Origin: Ursus arctos
Taxonomy: Eukaryota; Chordata; Mammalia; Carnivora; Ursidae
Reading direction: 5' to 3'
Length of the DNA: 64,000 nt
NCBI RefSeq assembly: GCF_023065955.2
Contig: NW_026622874.1
Coordinates: 79,630,917 to 79,694,916, forward strand
A program made the translations under genes and the position numbers. Shown here piece after piece: positions 1 through 12,000 of this stretch. Within the stretch, counting starts at the first letter, position 1, and each line of letters opens with the position of its first letter. The notes under the pieces were generated by a model, which ran no database searches, was not told the origin of the DNA, and worked only from the letters and a program-made list of their open reading frames with translations.

Positions 1-1488
1 GAGCAAAAGAAATAGAGAAGGAAGCCAGTTGCTCTGTCTGCACTTTTTTTTTCCCCTGTAGATTCTTCAGTAGACGTTCAATAATTCTCCTTCCTTATTG
101 AACTAATATGAATGGATTTCTGGTCCTGGCAGTCCAACATGTTGCCCCTTTACTAAGAAAGTGAGCTTAAGCAGCATTCATGAAAGCTATCGTTTTGTTA
201 AAATAAAACTCTAAAAGTGGGCTCTGCTACTCCAGTATACAATTTATAGGTACATATGATATGAGAACATGTAACTCTCAAATGCAAGTAATTATGGTGA
301 ATTAAGAATGTTTATTCAACATAATGATTGATTATAACAGTAGGGATATTAATTCAACAAATATTTTACTGAGCATTTACGATATGCCAATAATTGGAGG
401 TACAGACATGGCTATCTCATAGTCATTGGCTTTTAGAAACATACGAAGTCCTAGGGGAATGCCAAATTTTAAAAAAATAATATACTCAGATAATATAGTA
501 CAGGTTAACATAGAAATACATACATGTTTTCTAGAGGAGGTCAAAAAAGAAAGCACCTGAATTGGGATGTCAGGGTGGGGTTGCCTGAGAAGTGACATTA
601 GAGTTGAGACCTAAAAATCTAATAGAGGTTGTCCAGGTGGTTACATGTGAGGGAAATGCTTTCCAAGCACAGGAAACAGTGTGCACAGAATCCAGGAAAT
701 GAGAAAGATCGTGAACCTTATAGGAAACCATTTGATATAGCTGGAGCAGAGAGTATGAAAACAAGGAAGGGAGGATAGCTCAGACCTTCCATGATACACC
801 TAAAGAAGCTCAGATTTTACCTGGTAGGCAATGGAGAGTTATTAAATAATGTCAAGCAGCATATTGACAGGATAAAATGTGCATTCTAGAAATAAAACTA
901 GATATTGAGGATGAATTGGATTGGAATAAGTTGTGGGCCCACACAAGATCAGAATTAGGGAGACTTTTGGGCAAATCCATTCAGGAGATGGTAAACGTGA
1001 AGTAAGGCAATGGCAATGGGATTGGAGAAGAAGAGGGACTCTGGGGACATGTAGGAAGTCAAATTTACAGGATGGAGGAACTGATTTGGAAGGAGGAGTA
1101 GCAGCTGCTTGCTTTGGGCATCAGATGAATGGCAATTGACCACGAGAGAAATAAAGGTGTGAAATAAGAACTTTGAGTTTGTGGCTGCACTGAGTTTCAG
1201 ATGACCATGGGTCTATAGGAAGAGAAAAGTGGTAGGTATGAGGGTATTCAATTGTTGATTGGCATTTGGTTAATAAACCTATTTCATTATGAAAAACGCA
1301 ACTCATAGTTTAGGTCAAAAGATATGGCATGTTTCCAACACATTTCTAAGGTTCCTGAGAATAATACTATATTGTGTGCAGTTCCTCAAATAATTTACCC
1401 AAATAAATGTCTCATGATTACTTAGATGTTTTGGAAGATCTCCCATCCAGCCTACTTTAAATGTAATCAGATTGCAAATACTACTAAC
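1..1488. other. ACSM3 intron (partial), no exon seen
   Basis: This is the intron downstream of the 1489-1699 exon. I looked for the next ACSM exon (the PGT-Q-KDILYRL region) on the minus strand and did not see it. About 590-1240 resembles an ancient mammalian interspersed repeat that I cannot classify. Nothing else is recognisable. Confidence 0.55.
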
Positions 1489-1699
1489 CTGTTCTCAGAC
1501 AGGCTACATTTGCAAGCCACCACTCTGGGATCTTGGGCAGAATCACAATTACTCGATCTCCTCTTTGCAGGGAACAGGCTTCTGTAAGTATATTGGCAAA
1601 TTTCCTAGACAAAGATCCCAGTTCCTCAAAACTCCATCTCACTTCTTCTCCATTTCCATTTATCCACCAGAAGGCTGGATTGGAAAGTCTCTTTCCAGC
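1489..1699 (-). CDS. ACSM3: ACSM3 second coding exon
   Basis: This 211-bp exon has acceptor CCTCAG before 1699 and donor ACAG|GTTAGT after 1489. It reads from AGKRLSNPAFWWINGNGEE through PEWWLANVACLRTG, the first part of the AMP-binding fold, and ends in phase 1. The ACSM4 exon at 54286-54496 has the same length and phase. Confidence 0.9.
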
Positions 1700-2507
1700 C
1701 TGAGGAAAGACAGACCAGATGATTTAAAGGTCATTATGCAGCTTAATTCTATTTTAAGTGGAATTCAGTGGAATATTTTTTCAGAAGAAAATTCACAGGT
1801 CATTAGTTAGGACACGCATGGGATATTTGAAAATAACTCCGGGGTCTTTATTTTTTAGCTGTTGGGAGCCATGTCATTTCTCATTTAGCCTCATTGTTTT
1901 TCCAAAGAGTTAGAATTCTTGCATCCCTTTATATTCTCTCAATGCTATGTCTATGCCTCATTCCCTACCATTTTTGACCATTTCTGACTTTCATACTACT
2001 ACTTTTTGGGTTTTTAAAGAAGTTAACCTATAATCATACATTTTTATAACCCAGGCTTTCTCAACTATGGAACCATTAACATGTTGAGCCAGATAATTCT
2101 TTGCTATGGGGGACTGTCCTGTGTATTAGAGGATACATAGCAGCATCCCCGGCCAAAATTGTTTGCAGACATTTGCCCTGGGGGCAAAAATCACTTCCAT
2201 CTGAGAAACTGCAGTTGGACTGGCCCTTGCTCCATACCTTTTCCATATTGGTCCATTGGTCCAGGACATCTTTAGCAAAGTTAAAATACTCTGGAATCTC
2301 CAGTTTGAATTCCTGTTTCATGGATTCGTAGTTGGAAAAGTTCTGAGGGGGCACTGTTCTATAATCTTTATGTAGTACTGTCATAGAACCAGGGCTTGCT
2401 AGGCGCCAAAAACACCTGGCACGAAGTAATGTCTCCATGGTGACAAGAGCTAGCATCAGTCTTGCTGGATGTGTTAGCACTCAGGATTTCCACAGAAACC
2501 AATCCAT
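1489..2507 (-). CDS. ACSM3: ACSM3, 5' part (coding exons 1 and 2; gene continues off the left edge)
   Basis: This is the start of a medium-chain acyl-CoA synthetase, which activates fatty acids to acyl-CoA with ATP in the mitochondrial matrix. Two exons are visible on the minus strand, 2238-2507 and 1489-1699. Together they encode an arginine-rich N terminus typical of a mitochondrial transit peptide, then [34 protein letters not shown] and RGDRVIVILPKIPEWWLANV, which match ACSM3 more closely than its paralogues. Exon lengths and phases equal those of the ACSM4 gene in the same window, as expected of tandem duplicates. No frame break is seen. The next exon is not found in 1-1488, so intron 3 exceeds 1.4 kb and the catalytic parts are outside. 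The paralogue assignment rests on remembered family sequences. Confidence 0.9.
2045..2215 (-). mobile_element. hAT-Charlie-type non-autonomous DNA transposon fragment
   Basis: The text running from a CAACTATGG-like end through TAGCAGCATCCC and GGGGGCAAAAATC resembles a common old mammalian element of the MER/hAT-Charlie class. The same family recurs at 19220-19450 and 45480-45735. It lies within about 25 bp of the ACSM3 first coding exon, in its downstream intron. The subfamily name is uncertain. Confidence 0.5.
2238..2507 (-). CDS. ACSM3: ACSM3 exon with start codon
   Basis: The acceptor CTTTTAG precedes 2507 and the donor AAG|GTATGG follows 2238. The start ATG is at 2454-2456, chosen because an in-frame TGA lies just upstream and because the protein then begins MLALVT, resembling the family N terminus. 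It encodes 73 residues ending DQWTNMEK in phase 0. The N-terminal stretch has Arg and hydrophobic residues and no acidic cluster, consistent with mitochondrial import. The bases 2457-2507 are 5' untranslated. Confidence 0.88.
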
Positions 2508-2576
2508 CTAAAAGACAAGCAAAAGGACATACATTTGTCTCTGTCCTAAAGGTAGCCTGACCCCAAAGTAGCTAAG

Positions 2577-2578
<2 letters not shown>

Positions 2579-2620
<42 letters not shown>
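2579..2620 (+). repeat. (TTA)n / (ATT)n microsatellite
   Basis: About 13 uninterrupted ATT units upstream of ACSM3 exon 1 in gene orientation. A MIR-like fragment with ATTATCATC and TTTACAG follows to about 2790. Confidence 0.9.
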
Positions 2621-2787
2621 TTTATAATCATCATACAAGTGCCATTCTCTGAGCACTCAATATGTTTTGAACACTGTATTCAGTGCTTTACTTACATACA
2701 AATTATCACTAAATCTTCAGAGTAACTCTGTGAAGTGGATATTATCATCTCTGTTTACAGAAGGAGAAAATGACTAATAAGAGACTG

Positions 2788-3160
2788 TCTTAGTGAACTC
2801 CAGCCACCATAACAAAATACTATAGACAGGATGGCTTCAACAACAGACATTTATTTCTCACTGTTCCGGAGGCTGGGAAGTCCAAGACCAAGTGCTAGCC
2901 AATTCAGTTCCCCGATATGGGCTCTGTTCCTGACTTGCAGATGACTACTCTATGTCCTCATGTGGGAGTCCTGGTTTCTCTTCCCCTTCTATTAGAATAC
3001 TAATCTCATCATTGGGGCCTCACACTATGACCTCATCTAAACCTAATTACCTCCCAAAGACCCCACCTCCAAATACCATGACATTTTGGGGATTAGGGTT
3101 TCAACATATAAATTTGGAGGGAGACACAAACATTCAGTCCACAACAAAGGCATTGGTTGG
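2788..3160 (+). repeat. Ancient interspersed repeat, unclassified
   Basis: The stretch from a CATAACAAAATACTATAGAC start through GACCTCATCTAAACC to ACATTCAGTCCACAAC matches a repeat I recognise from many mammalian genomes, although I cannot name its family safely. It contains a 135-codon open frame that I regard as chance. Confidence 0.5.
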
Positions 3161-3744
3161 ATTTGAACCTAGAACTGTCTGGTCCCAGCCCATTTTCCTG
3201 ACTATGTACTACATGCTGTTGTTTCCCCTATGCATTTCTAAAGAAGTAAAGATCTGGGTCACCCAGTTACTCTCAGTGAAAGCAAAGATATCTAATCTCT
3301 TTCACCTGCATTTCAAAAGTCATACAGACATGTTAAGGAGAAATTTCCACAGTGGGTAATCCACAGTGAATTAATAGAGTAACTGAGTACCAATTAGGCA
3401 TGAAAGAACTGTCAAAAATCATTTAGTTTATAGGCTGTGGTTCCCATGCTCCCAATAGGAGCCCACACAACCTTCGAGTCCGGACTTGGAGCTGCATTTA
3501 CCAGAGATGTCAAAATAGGGCTTTAACCTTTGGGACTTTTGTGGGGGAGGATCCTCCAGGCCACAAAGCCCTCCCTGCTTCTGTGGGAAATCATTTGATC
3601 ATGATGTCATTTACTTGGCTGAGGTCTCATAAACAAGGTTGTTAAAAACATGGTTCTAAAGATTATAGAGTTCTCTTCTTCATACTTTCTGTAATTTTCC
3701 AAATTTCCTACAATGAAATACTACTCTCACAATCATTAAATCAT

Positions 3745-3913
3745 TTTTTTTTATAGAGGGAGGGGAAGGGGCAGAGGGAAAGGGAGAGAGAGAATCTTAA
3801 GCAGTCTCCACACATGGAGCCTAATGCAGGGCTCGATCTCACAACCCTAAGATCATGACCTAAGTCGAAATCAAGAGTGGGACACTTAACCGACTGAGCC
3901 ACCCAGGCACCCT
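3745..3913 (-). mobile_element. Can-SINE (tRNA-Lys type)
   Basis: Minus-oriented SINE: the A-tail is at the left as T-rich sequence, and the tRNA-like head reads complement of GAGCCACCCAGGCACCC. It is bounded by the 17-bp target-site duplication atcattaaatcattttt at 3732-3748 and 3914-3930. Confidence 0.93.
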
Positions 3914-4309
3914 ATCATTAAATCATTTTTAACTGCAACTCTGTGTAGTATGTAAGGCAGCATGGCTGTGTGGAAGAGTTTCTATATTGATATTGATGCG
4001 TTGCCAAATAATGGATGTCACCCATGAGTTTTATCCTAAATGGGCCTGGTGTTTGGGCATCGTGTTGCTGCACCCAATACACTGGGAGACCCCGGTACTT
4101 CTGACCTGCCCACCTCTTTATGTGAGGACCTGACAAGTCACTGAGTGTGAGCCCTCTGAGATCATCTGGTTTGAGCTCCTTATTTTTCACCTGCAAAGAA
4201 AATAGGGCCCCAGAGAGGGAAGCAGCTCGCTTCAATAGGTCATGTCAGAGTTAGAACTAGAACTCATATCTTTGGATTCCCATTTCAATGTTCTCGATTC
4301 AGTAGAGCA

Positions 4310-4515
4310 GTGATTCTTAACCCTGGCTGTACCTTTGAATTACCAGGAAAGTTGTTTTTTGTTTTTGTTTTTGTTTTTTTTTTTTTTTTTTTTAAACCAA
4401 TGCCCGGGGCTTAGACCAATTAAATCAGAATCTCTGAGGGTGGGAGGCCAGGGCATCATATTTTTAAAAATTTCCTCAGAGGATGCTAATGTCAATGAAA
4501 GTTGAGAATCACTGA
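4310..4515 (+). mobile_element. MER5A-like hAT-Charlie fragment
   Basis: It starts AGCAGTGATTCTTAACC and ends GAAAGTTGAGAATCACTG, the inverted ends of a MER5A-type element, with the internal text AATCAGAATCTCTGAGGG. A T-rich stretch (T/G) interrupts it at about 4353-4395. Confidence 0.7.
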
Positions 4516-4674
4516 TCCAGAGATGGGGATCTGTGAGCCAGCAGATCACCATCATCTGGAAGCTGGTTAGAAATGCACATTCTCAGACCCTCGTTTCCCA
4601 TTTTACCAATGTAATGACTAATAAAACCTCTATCAGAGAATTGTCCTGAAGATTAAATGAGATAATGCATGCAA

Positions 4675-5240
4675 AGTGCTTATGATGGTGTCGTTGGCAA
4701 AATTTTTCTGTAAAGGTCCAGATAGTAAATATGGCTTTGTGGGCCGTATAGTCTCTGTGGCAACTGCTTACCTCAACTCTGGTTGAGAGAGCAGCCACTG
4801 ACAGATAATACATGACTAAATGGGCATGGCTGTGTTCCAAACAAAACCTATTTATGGATACTGAAACTTGAACTTCATGTAATTTTTTTTTTTTAAGATT
4901 TATTTGAGAGAGAGAGAGAGAGAGCACACAGGGGGAGGGCCAAAAGGAGAGGGAGAGGGAGAATCTCAAGCATACTCCCCACTGTGGGTGGAGCCTCACA
5001 CATGCTCTATCTCTTGACCCTGAGATCATGACCTGAGCCGAAACCAAGAGTTGGACGTTCAACTGACTGTGCCACCCAGGTGCCCCATGTGTAATTTTCA
5101 TATGTCATGAATTAGTATTCCTCTTTTGGCTTTTTGAAATATTTGAAAATGTAAAATAAAAACCATTCTTGGTTTGCAGCCTGTATAAAAACAGATAGAG
5201 GGCTGGATTTAACTCATGGGCTATACTTTGCTGATCTTTG
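4675..5240 (+). mobile_element. MER20-like DNA transposon split by a SINE
   Basis: Left part 4690-4883 (TTTCTGTAAAGGTCCAGATAG, then GGCATGGCTGTGTTCC) and right part 5087-5240 (GGCTGGATTTAACTCATGGG) belong to one old hAT-type element. A younger Can-SINE interrupts it at 4884-5086. The subfamily is from memory. Confidence 0.6.
4884..5086 (-). mobile_element. Can-SINE
   Basis: Minus-oriented: a T-run, a GAGA-rich body, then GCCACCCAGGTGCCCC. The flanks CATGTAATTTT and CATGTGTAATTTT are the imperfect target-site duplication. Confidence 0.93.
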
Positions 5241-5479
5241 GTGCTAGAGTGTAGGTTTTACTTGGGTGGGTGTTTTGTCTGTTATGTTCATGGTACTATC
5301 CCTGGGAAATAACATAGTGTTTGGCCCACAGTATGTGCTTATTTGTTGAATGAATAAATGATGTTTTCAGAAGGGAGAACTTTGTATATGGTTTATTTCA
5401 ACAGCTCAGGGTTATAGTAGACCTGAGAAGTGCCTCTGTTGCTTAACCAGATTTATATGACTACCTGCACTGTTCCTAA

Positions 5480-5665
5480 ACGGCTATTTAAATTTAAATT
5501 AATTTAAATACTATTTAAAAGTAAGTTCTTAGTCACACTAGCTGCATTTCAGGTGCTCAACAGCCATGCGTGACTAGTAGCTACCGCATATAGGCAACTG
5601 CAGACACAAAACATTTCTATCATTGCAAAACATTCTTGTGGACAGTGTTGATCTATACTGATAAC
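5480..5665 (+). mobile_element. MER5B-like DNA transposon fragment
   Basis: GTGACTAGTAGCTACCGCATA, ACATTTCTATCATTGC and TTGTGGACAGTGTTG resemble a MER5-class non-autonomous hAT element. Confidence 0.5.
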
Positions 5666-6030
5666 AGCTCAGAACTGGACGATATGAAACATTAAAATAC
5701 AGGAAAATTGAGCTGAAGGTTTTCCCAGATAAGATTTTTTTAAGGGTTCAGGATTAGTAAAGCACTGCCTTCACTGTTGTCTTGTTTGGCAGTGGGGTTG
5801 AGTAGAGAGGGAACCACCCTTCTCTGCTGTTTGCCAGCAAGTTATAGCCCACCCATTTGGCAGTTATCTCCCTTATTACGGAGTTAGCATCAGGTTTCCT
5901 TCAACTGAAGGAAGAAGTTAAGTAGTACTTAAAACATGTTTTTAGTGTTGTAACTTTTCTCTTTCTTTTTAATTTTTTAGAGAGTGTCTTCAAATGGTTC
6001 CAAAAACATAAAAATTACAGTGAAAAATTG

Positions 6031-6200
6031 CCCCCTGCCTGGGTGGCTCAGTCTGTTAAGCACCTGACTCTTGATTTTGGCTCAAGTCATGATCTCAGGG
6101 TTGTGAGGTCCAGCCCCACATCGGGCTCCACACTGGGCACGGAGCCTGCTTAAGGTTCTCTCTCTCCCTCTCCATCTGCCCCTCCACCCTCTCTAAAAAA
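6031..6200 (+). mobile_element. Can-SINE
   Basis: Plus-oriented: head CTGCCTGGGTGGCTCAGTC, body with CATGATCTCAGGGTTGTGAG, TC-rich tract, short A-tail. Possible duplication TTGCCCCCT / TCTGCCCCCT. Confidence 0.9.
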
Positions 6201-7676
6201 CATCTGCCCCCTCCCACCCCCATCTCACAGCAGCCCAGTTTTATCCCAACCTACTCCCTCCACGAACTATGATTACTTCTATGGATCTTTTCAGGATTTC
6301 TTTCCATGTATTTAAGCCAATGACTATAAATTCTTATTTCTCCACCACTTTGACACAACAGGTAGCCTAGAATACACACTATTCTTCCCATTAAAAAAAA
6401 TTTTTTACAACATATTTTTGAAGGTCCTTCCATGTCAATACATGAGGATCTTTATCATTTTGTTTTGGTTTTGTTTTTATTTTATGTTTTTTTTTTTTTA
6501 AGAGCCGCACAGCATTCCAAAGAACAACTACACCATAATTTCTTAAGCCAGTCCCCTATTGATGTTATTTGAATTGTTTCCATTATTGTGCAGTTAAGAT
6601 GAAATTTTGAAACTATTTCCTTTACCACATTTAGAATCCTTCAAATATACATTGAAAAGAAAATTGACCAGTCAGTTGGAGCTTAAAATGAGCCTAACCA
6701 TTCTGTTCTACCGAAAAGAAGATATCAGCATCCTCCTGATTAGAGAAAATAAGATTGCCTTCTCCTCAACAAAACTTTTTTTTTAAGTAATCTTAGCACT
6801 TCACAACATCTATTTCCCAGGTTTCCAATATTCTTTGTAGGTGAAAGAGCTGAGATATGAGTCCAGATGTTTGTACCGAGCCACAGAAAACTCTTCTAAG
6901 AAAGAAAGTACCACTGCTGGTCAGTGGGGCTTGAAAGTATTTAAGGTCTCATCTGAAATGCAAGCTCTACACGCATATAAACAGCAGTGCACAGGAAGTT
7001 TTAGCCTCCTTACATCTCCATAAACATCTCTCCCACCAAATAATCCAAGTAATAACATTGGCTCGGTATATATAGCCTCAAAGCAAGGTGAAGCCCCTAC
7101 TATTCCCCCCAGCCCTAACAAGATCCTACCCTAAACTTCTATACAGGATTTTTGGAGCTTCTCTTGACCATTTCATGGAGAGAGGGGCTACCCCAGGATT
7201 ATTTCCTTGGATTTTCATGTATATATTCCCCGAAATTTCCCTAGACATATATGCATACTTCCCAGATGATGCAGAAGATGGATTCCAATCTGCCACTGAG
7301 CAAGGTGGAGAGCGAAGTAGACAATACAGTGCAAAACTCAGCTGCTCCTTGGACCGAATTCAATTTTTTTCCCAGGACATTTTACCAAGTTACCACATGC
7401 ACATAGTTTTTAAAAAATTACATGGTACCAAAAGACTTAAAATGAAAAAATTAGCTGCTATGTTTGTAGCTTTTTGTGTGTACATACTCCTGGCCACTAA
7501 CTAGATAGGATTACACAACAGCTGAGAAGTTCTGATAGAAACACTTGGGCTGCCTAAAACTTCCATGAGAGCATTATTGATCTGTTGGTTTTGGTTGCTC
7601 GTTTGTTATCTTTGCTCAAAAGCCTGCGTGCCAAACCAGCAAACCTCTCAGAGAAGACAGATAAGGAAGTACTCAC

Positions 7677-7765
7677 TGAAGTGACAGATTCCGACACAGC
7701 TGGAGGTGATGGTAGACCGGTGTCCTAGAAGAGCAGCCCTGAAACTTGAACTCTCACTTCTGCTT
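7677..7765 (-). other. Candidate 5' untranslated first exon of ACSM3
   Basis: On the minus strand a strong splice donor TTCA|GTGAGTAC lies at 7677/7676, in apparently unique sequence about 5 kb upstream of the ACSM3 start-codon exon. Two CCAAT-type boxes and an HNF1-like site lie upstream. The family normally has a non-coding first exon, so this is a reasonable candidate. No transcript evidence exists here, and the exon's upstream limit is a guess. Confidence 0.2.
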
Positions 7766-7925
7766 AGTCCTGGTAGTAGCCAAAAGAGGGAGAAGTAGTA
7801 GTCTGACAATTGGAAGAAGCAAGACATAGCCAGAGGGCCTTTCCTGGATTGGTGGAGACGTTCTGAGGGAGGAGCAGGAATGCTGGGCTAAGTTCACGCT
7901 GAAAGTTTACACAATCTCCTGCCAC

Positions 7926-7952
7926 CCTCCAATCATAGTTAATGATTTAAAT
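7926..7952 (-). promoter_or_regulatory. HNF1-like site with adjacent CCAAT box
   Basis: GTTAATGATTTAA at 7938-7950 matches 11 of 13 positions of the HNF1 consensus GTTAATNATTAAC, and CCAAT lies at 7929-7933. Another CCAAT-type box (ATTGG on the plus strand) is near 7850. HNF1 drives many liver and kidney genes, and ACSM3 is expressed there. Assignment to ACSM3 is inference. Confidence 0.25.
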
Positions 7953-8214
7953 ACATTGCAACCTTTTGCTGGGGGGTGGGGGTTGCTGGGAAAGTGATTT
8001 ATTCACAGGAAGGAAAGTAGGAAAGTGCCCATGGAGCTGCAGGAGGGTTTGGTCCTGTGAAGGGATAGAGGAAGAAAGAAAAAAGGATGGAAGAGAACGT
8101 AGAAGGGTTTTGAAATGGAAAAGAAAGAAGTTAAATGGTAGGTTTGGGTTGCTCTAGGTCTCAGAGAACCAGTTGCTTTGTTTATCTGTTGAACTGGTCA
8201 GGACTAAACATGAA

Positions 8215-8703
8215 TGCACTCAGGTTGCTCCTTTGCTCAAACCCTTCAATGCTTTCTAGTTCACTCCAGGTAAAATCTCAAGTCCTTACATGGACCACAA
8301 GGAACTGCGTGATCTGGCACAGGGTCCTCTCTGACCCACCACCTGCTCCTCCTTCCCTTACTCTGCTGCAGCCACATTAGTACCCTTGGTTTTTCTTGAA
8401 CATACCATGCATGTTCCAGCCTTGGGATTTTTTCCAGTGCCTGGAATGCACTTACCTTAGATACCCCCTTGGCTAAATCCCCATTTTATGAGGCAGCCTA
8501 TCAAAGAGGTCTTTCTTTCTACATTTTCTAAAATAGCACCCCTCAATTTTTCTCTTTAATCTGTTTTAACTTTTTATATCTCTTACCACCACCCTTAAGA
8601 GTAAGAACTTGGTTTTGTTTGCTGATGCATCACTACTTTCTAGAACAGTAACTGGCAAATTTTAGGCATTCAATAAATATTTGATGGGTTAATGAATAAA
8701 TAA
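8215..8703 (+). mobile_element. L2 LINE 3' end
   Basis: The text TCAAACCCTTCAATGC, then AAGGAACTGCGTGATCTGGC, ending CATTCAATAAATATTTGATG and repeated AATGAATAAA, is the usual 3' end of an ancient L2 element. It is diverged, with no coding potential. Confidence 0.65.
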
Positions 8704-8789
8704 ATGACGCTTCCAATTACATGTGACAGAAGCCCAATTTAGAGTCACTTAAACAGAATGAGGAATATATTGGTCTCTTTGGTTCTGTG

Positions 8790-8872
8790 AGTTTTTGGTT
8801 GTTGTTGATTACTTGGGATTTTCTATGTAGATAATCACATAATCTGCAAATAGGGACAGTTTTACTTCTTTC
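8790..8872 (-). mobile_element. Older LINE-1 fragment, left piece
   Basis: GATTTTCTATGTAGATAATC and ATCTGCAAATAGGGACAG are complement of a LINE-1 reverse-transcriptase region. The same element resumes at about 15620 with GATCTATGTGCCTTTCATTT, so the LINE-1 in between is a later insertion. The duplication tacttctttc / tacttcttcc flanks that insertion. Confidence 0.75.
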
Positions 8873-9025
8873 ATTTTTTTTAACAATTTAATTTTTTAAT
8901 TTAAATTCAATTAATTAACATCTAGCATATTATTAGTTTCAGAGGTAGAGCTCAGTGATTCATCAGTTGCATATAACACCCAGTGCTCATTACATCACAT
9001 GCCCTCCTTAATGCCCATCACCCAT

Positions 9026-12000
9026 TTACCCCATTCCCCTATCCATCTCCCTTCCAGCAACCCTCAGTTTGTTTCCCATAGTTAAAAGTCTCTTATGGTT
9101 TGTCTCTCTCTCTGATTTTGTCCTATTTTTCCCTCCCACTCTGTTTTGTTTTTTAATTCCACATATGGGTGAAATCATATGATAAATATCTTTCTCCAAT
9201 TGACTTATTTCGCTTAACATAATACCCTCTAGTTCCATTCATGTCATTGCAAATGGTAAGATTTTTTTTTTTTTTTTTGATGGCTGAGAAATATTCCGTT
9301 GTGTATATATACCACATCTTCTTTATCCATTCATCTGTAAATGAACATCTGGGCTCTTCCCATAGTTTGGCTATTGTGGACATTGCTGCTATAAACATTG
9401 GGGTGCAGGTGCCCCTTCAGATCACTATGTTTGTATCCTTTGGGTAAATATCAAGTACTGCAATTGCTGGGTCATAGAGTAGCTCTATTTTTTACTTTCT
9501 GATGAACCTCCATACTATTTCCCAGAATTGCTGTACCAGTTTGCATTCCCACCATTAGTGTAAGATGGTTTCCCTTTCTTCATATCCTCGCTAACATCTG
9601 TTGTTTCCTGACTTGTTAATTTTAGCCATTCTGACAGGGGTGAGATGGTATCTCATTGTGGTTTTGATTTGTATTTCCCTGATGCTGAGTGATGTTGAGC
9701 ATTTTTTCATGTGTTTATTGGCCATTTGTATGTCTTCTGTGGAGAAATTTCATTTCCTGACTGGATTTTCTGTTCTTTTGGGTGTTGAGTTTGGTAAGTT
9801 TTGGATTGAGTTTACAGATCTTGGATACTAGCCCTTTATCTGAAAAGATATTTGCAAATATGGCTTCCCATTCTGTTGGTTGTCTTTTGGATTTGTCGAC
9901 TGTTCCCTTTGCTGTGCAAAAGATTTTATCTTGATGAAGTCCCAATAGTTAATTTTTGCTTTCCTTTCCCTTGCCTTTGGAGATGTGTCTAGCAAGGAGT
10001 TGCTGCAGCTGAGGTCAAAGAGATTGCTTCCTATGTTCTCCTCTAGGATTTCGATGGGTTCCTGTGTCACATCGTCTTTCATCCATTTTGAGTTCATTTT
10101 TGTGTATGATGTAAGAAAATGGTCCAGTTTAATTCTTCTGCATGTGGCTGACCAATTTTCCCAAAACCATTTGTTGAAGAGACTGTGTTTTTTTCCATTG
10201 GATATTCTTTCCTGCTTTGTCAAAGAATAGTTGACCATAGAGTTGAGGGTCCATTTCTGGATTCTGGATTCTGTTCCACTGATCTATGTGTCTGTTTTTA
10301 TGCCAGTACCATACTGTCTTGATGATTACAGCTTTGCAATACAGCTTGAAGTCGAGAATTGTGGTGCCACCAGCTTTGGTTTTCTTCTTCAATATTCCTC
10401 TGGCTATTCAGGGTCTTTTCTGGTTCCATACAAATTTTAGGATTATTTGTTCCAGCCCTGTGAAATATGTTGATGATATTTTGATAGGGATTTCATTAGA
10501 TGTGTAGATTGCTCTGGGTAGGATAGACATTTTAACAATATTTGTTCTCCTAATCCATGAGCATGGATTGTTTTTCCATTCCTTTGTGTCTTCCTCAATT
10601 TCTTTCATAAGTGTTCTGTAGTTTTTGGAGTACAGATCCTTACCATTTTGGTTAGTTTTTTTCCTGGGTATTTTATGGTTTTTGATGCATTTGTAGATGG
10701 GATTGATTCATTGATTTCTCTTTCTTCTGTCTCATTGTTAGTGCATAGAAATGCAGCTGATTTCTGTGCATTGATTTTATATCCTGTGACTTTGCTGAAT
10801 TCCTGTAGGAGCTCTAGCAATTTTGGGGTAGAGTCTTTTGGGTTTTCCACATGGAGTATCATGTCATCTGTGAAGAGTGAAAGTTTGACTTCTTTGCTGA
10901 TTTGGATGCCTTTTATTTCTTTTTCTTGTCTGATTGCTGAGGCTAAGACTTTTAGTACTATGGTGAACAACAGTGGTGAGAGTGGACATCCCTGCCGTGT
11001 TTTTGACCTTAGGGAAAAAGCTCTCAGTTTTTCTCCATTCAGAATGATATTCGCTGTGGGCTTTTAGTATATGGCTTTTAACATCTTGCAGTATGTTCTT
11101 TCTATCCCTACACTGTGAAGAGTTTTAATCAAGAACGGATGCTGTATTTTGGTAAATGCTTTTACTGCGTCTATTGAGAGGATTATATGGTTCTTGTCCT
11201 TTCTTTTGTTAATGTGGTGTATTACATTAATTGATTTGAGAATATTGAACCACCCTTGTAGTCCAGAGATAAATCCCACTTGGTCGTGGTGAATAATCCT
11301 TTTAATGGCTGTTGGATCCTATTGGCTAGTATCTTGGTGAGAATTTTGGCATCCATGTTCATCAGGGATATTGGTCTGTAATTCTCCTTTTTGTTGGGGT
11401 CTTTGTCTGGTTTTGGGATCAAGGTAATGCTGGCTTCATAGAATGAGTTTGGAAGTTTTTCTTCCATTTCTATTTTTTGAAACACCTTCAGAAGAATAGG
11501 TATTATTTCCTCTTTAAATGTTTGGTAGAATTGCACTGGGAGGCCATCTGGCCCTGGATTCTTATTTTTGGGGAGATTTTTTATTACTGCTTCAATTTCC
11601 TTGCTGGTTATGGGTCTGTTCAGGTTTTCTATTTCTTCCGGGTTCAGTTTTGGTCATTTAGACATCTCTAGGAATGCATCCATTTCTTCCAGATTGCCTA
11701 GTTTGTTGGCATATAGTTGCTCATAATATGTTCTTATAATTGTATTTCTTTGATGTTGATTGTGATTGCTCCTCTTTCTTATGATTTTATTTATTTGGGT
11801 CCTTTCTCTTTTCTTTCTGATAAGTCTGGCTATGGGTTTATTGATCTTATTAATTGTTTCAAAGAATCAGCTCCTAGTTTTATTGATCTATTCTACTGAT
11901 CTTCTGGTTTCTATTTCATTGATTTCTGCTCAATCTTTATTATTTCTTTTCTCCTGCTGGATTCAGGCTTTATTTGCTATTTGCTGTTCTTTGTCCAGCT

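Noticed and set aside
1472..1810. 112-codon open frame, plus strand
   Set aside because: It is the antisense of the ACSM3 exon at 1489-1699, whose minus-strand reading is clearly the gene.
7088..7504. 138-codon open frame, plus strand
   Set aside because: No recognisable domain, no splice or start context of note, and no CpG or codon bias. It is likely chance in AT-rich DNA.
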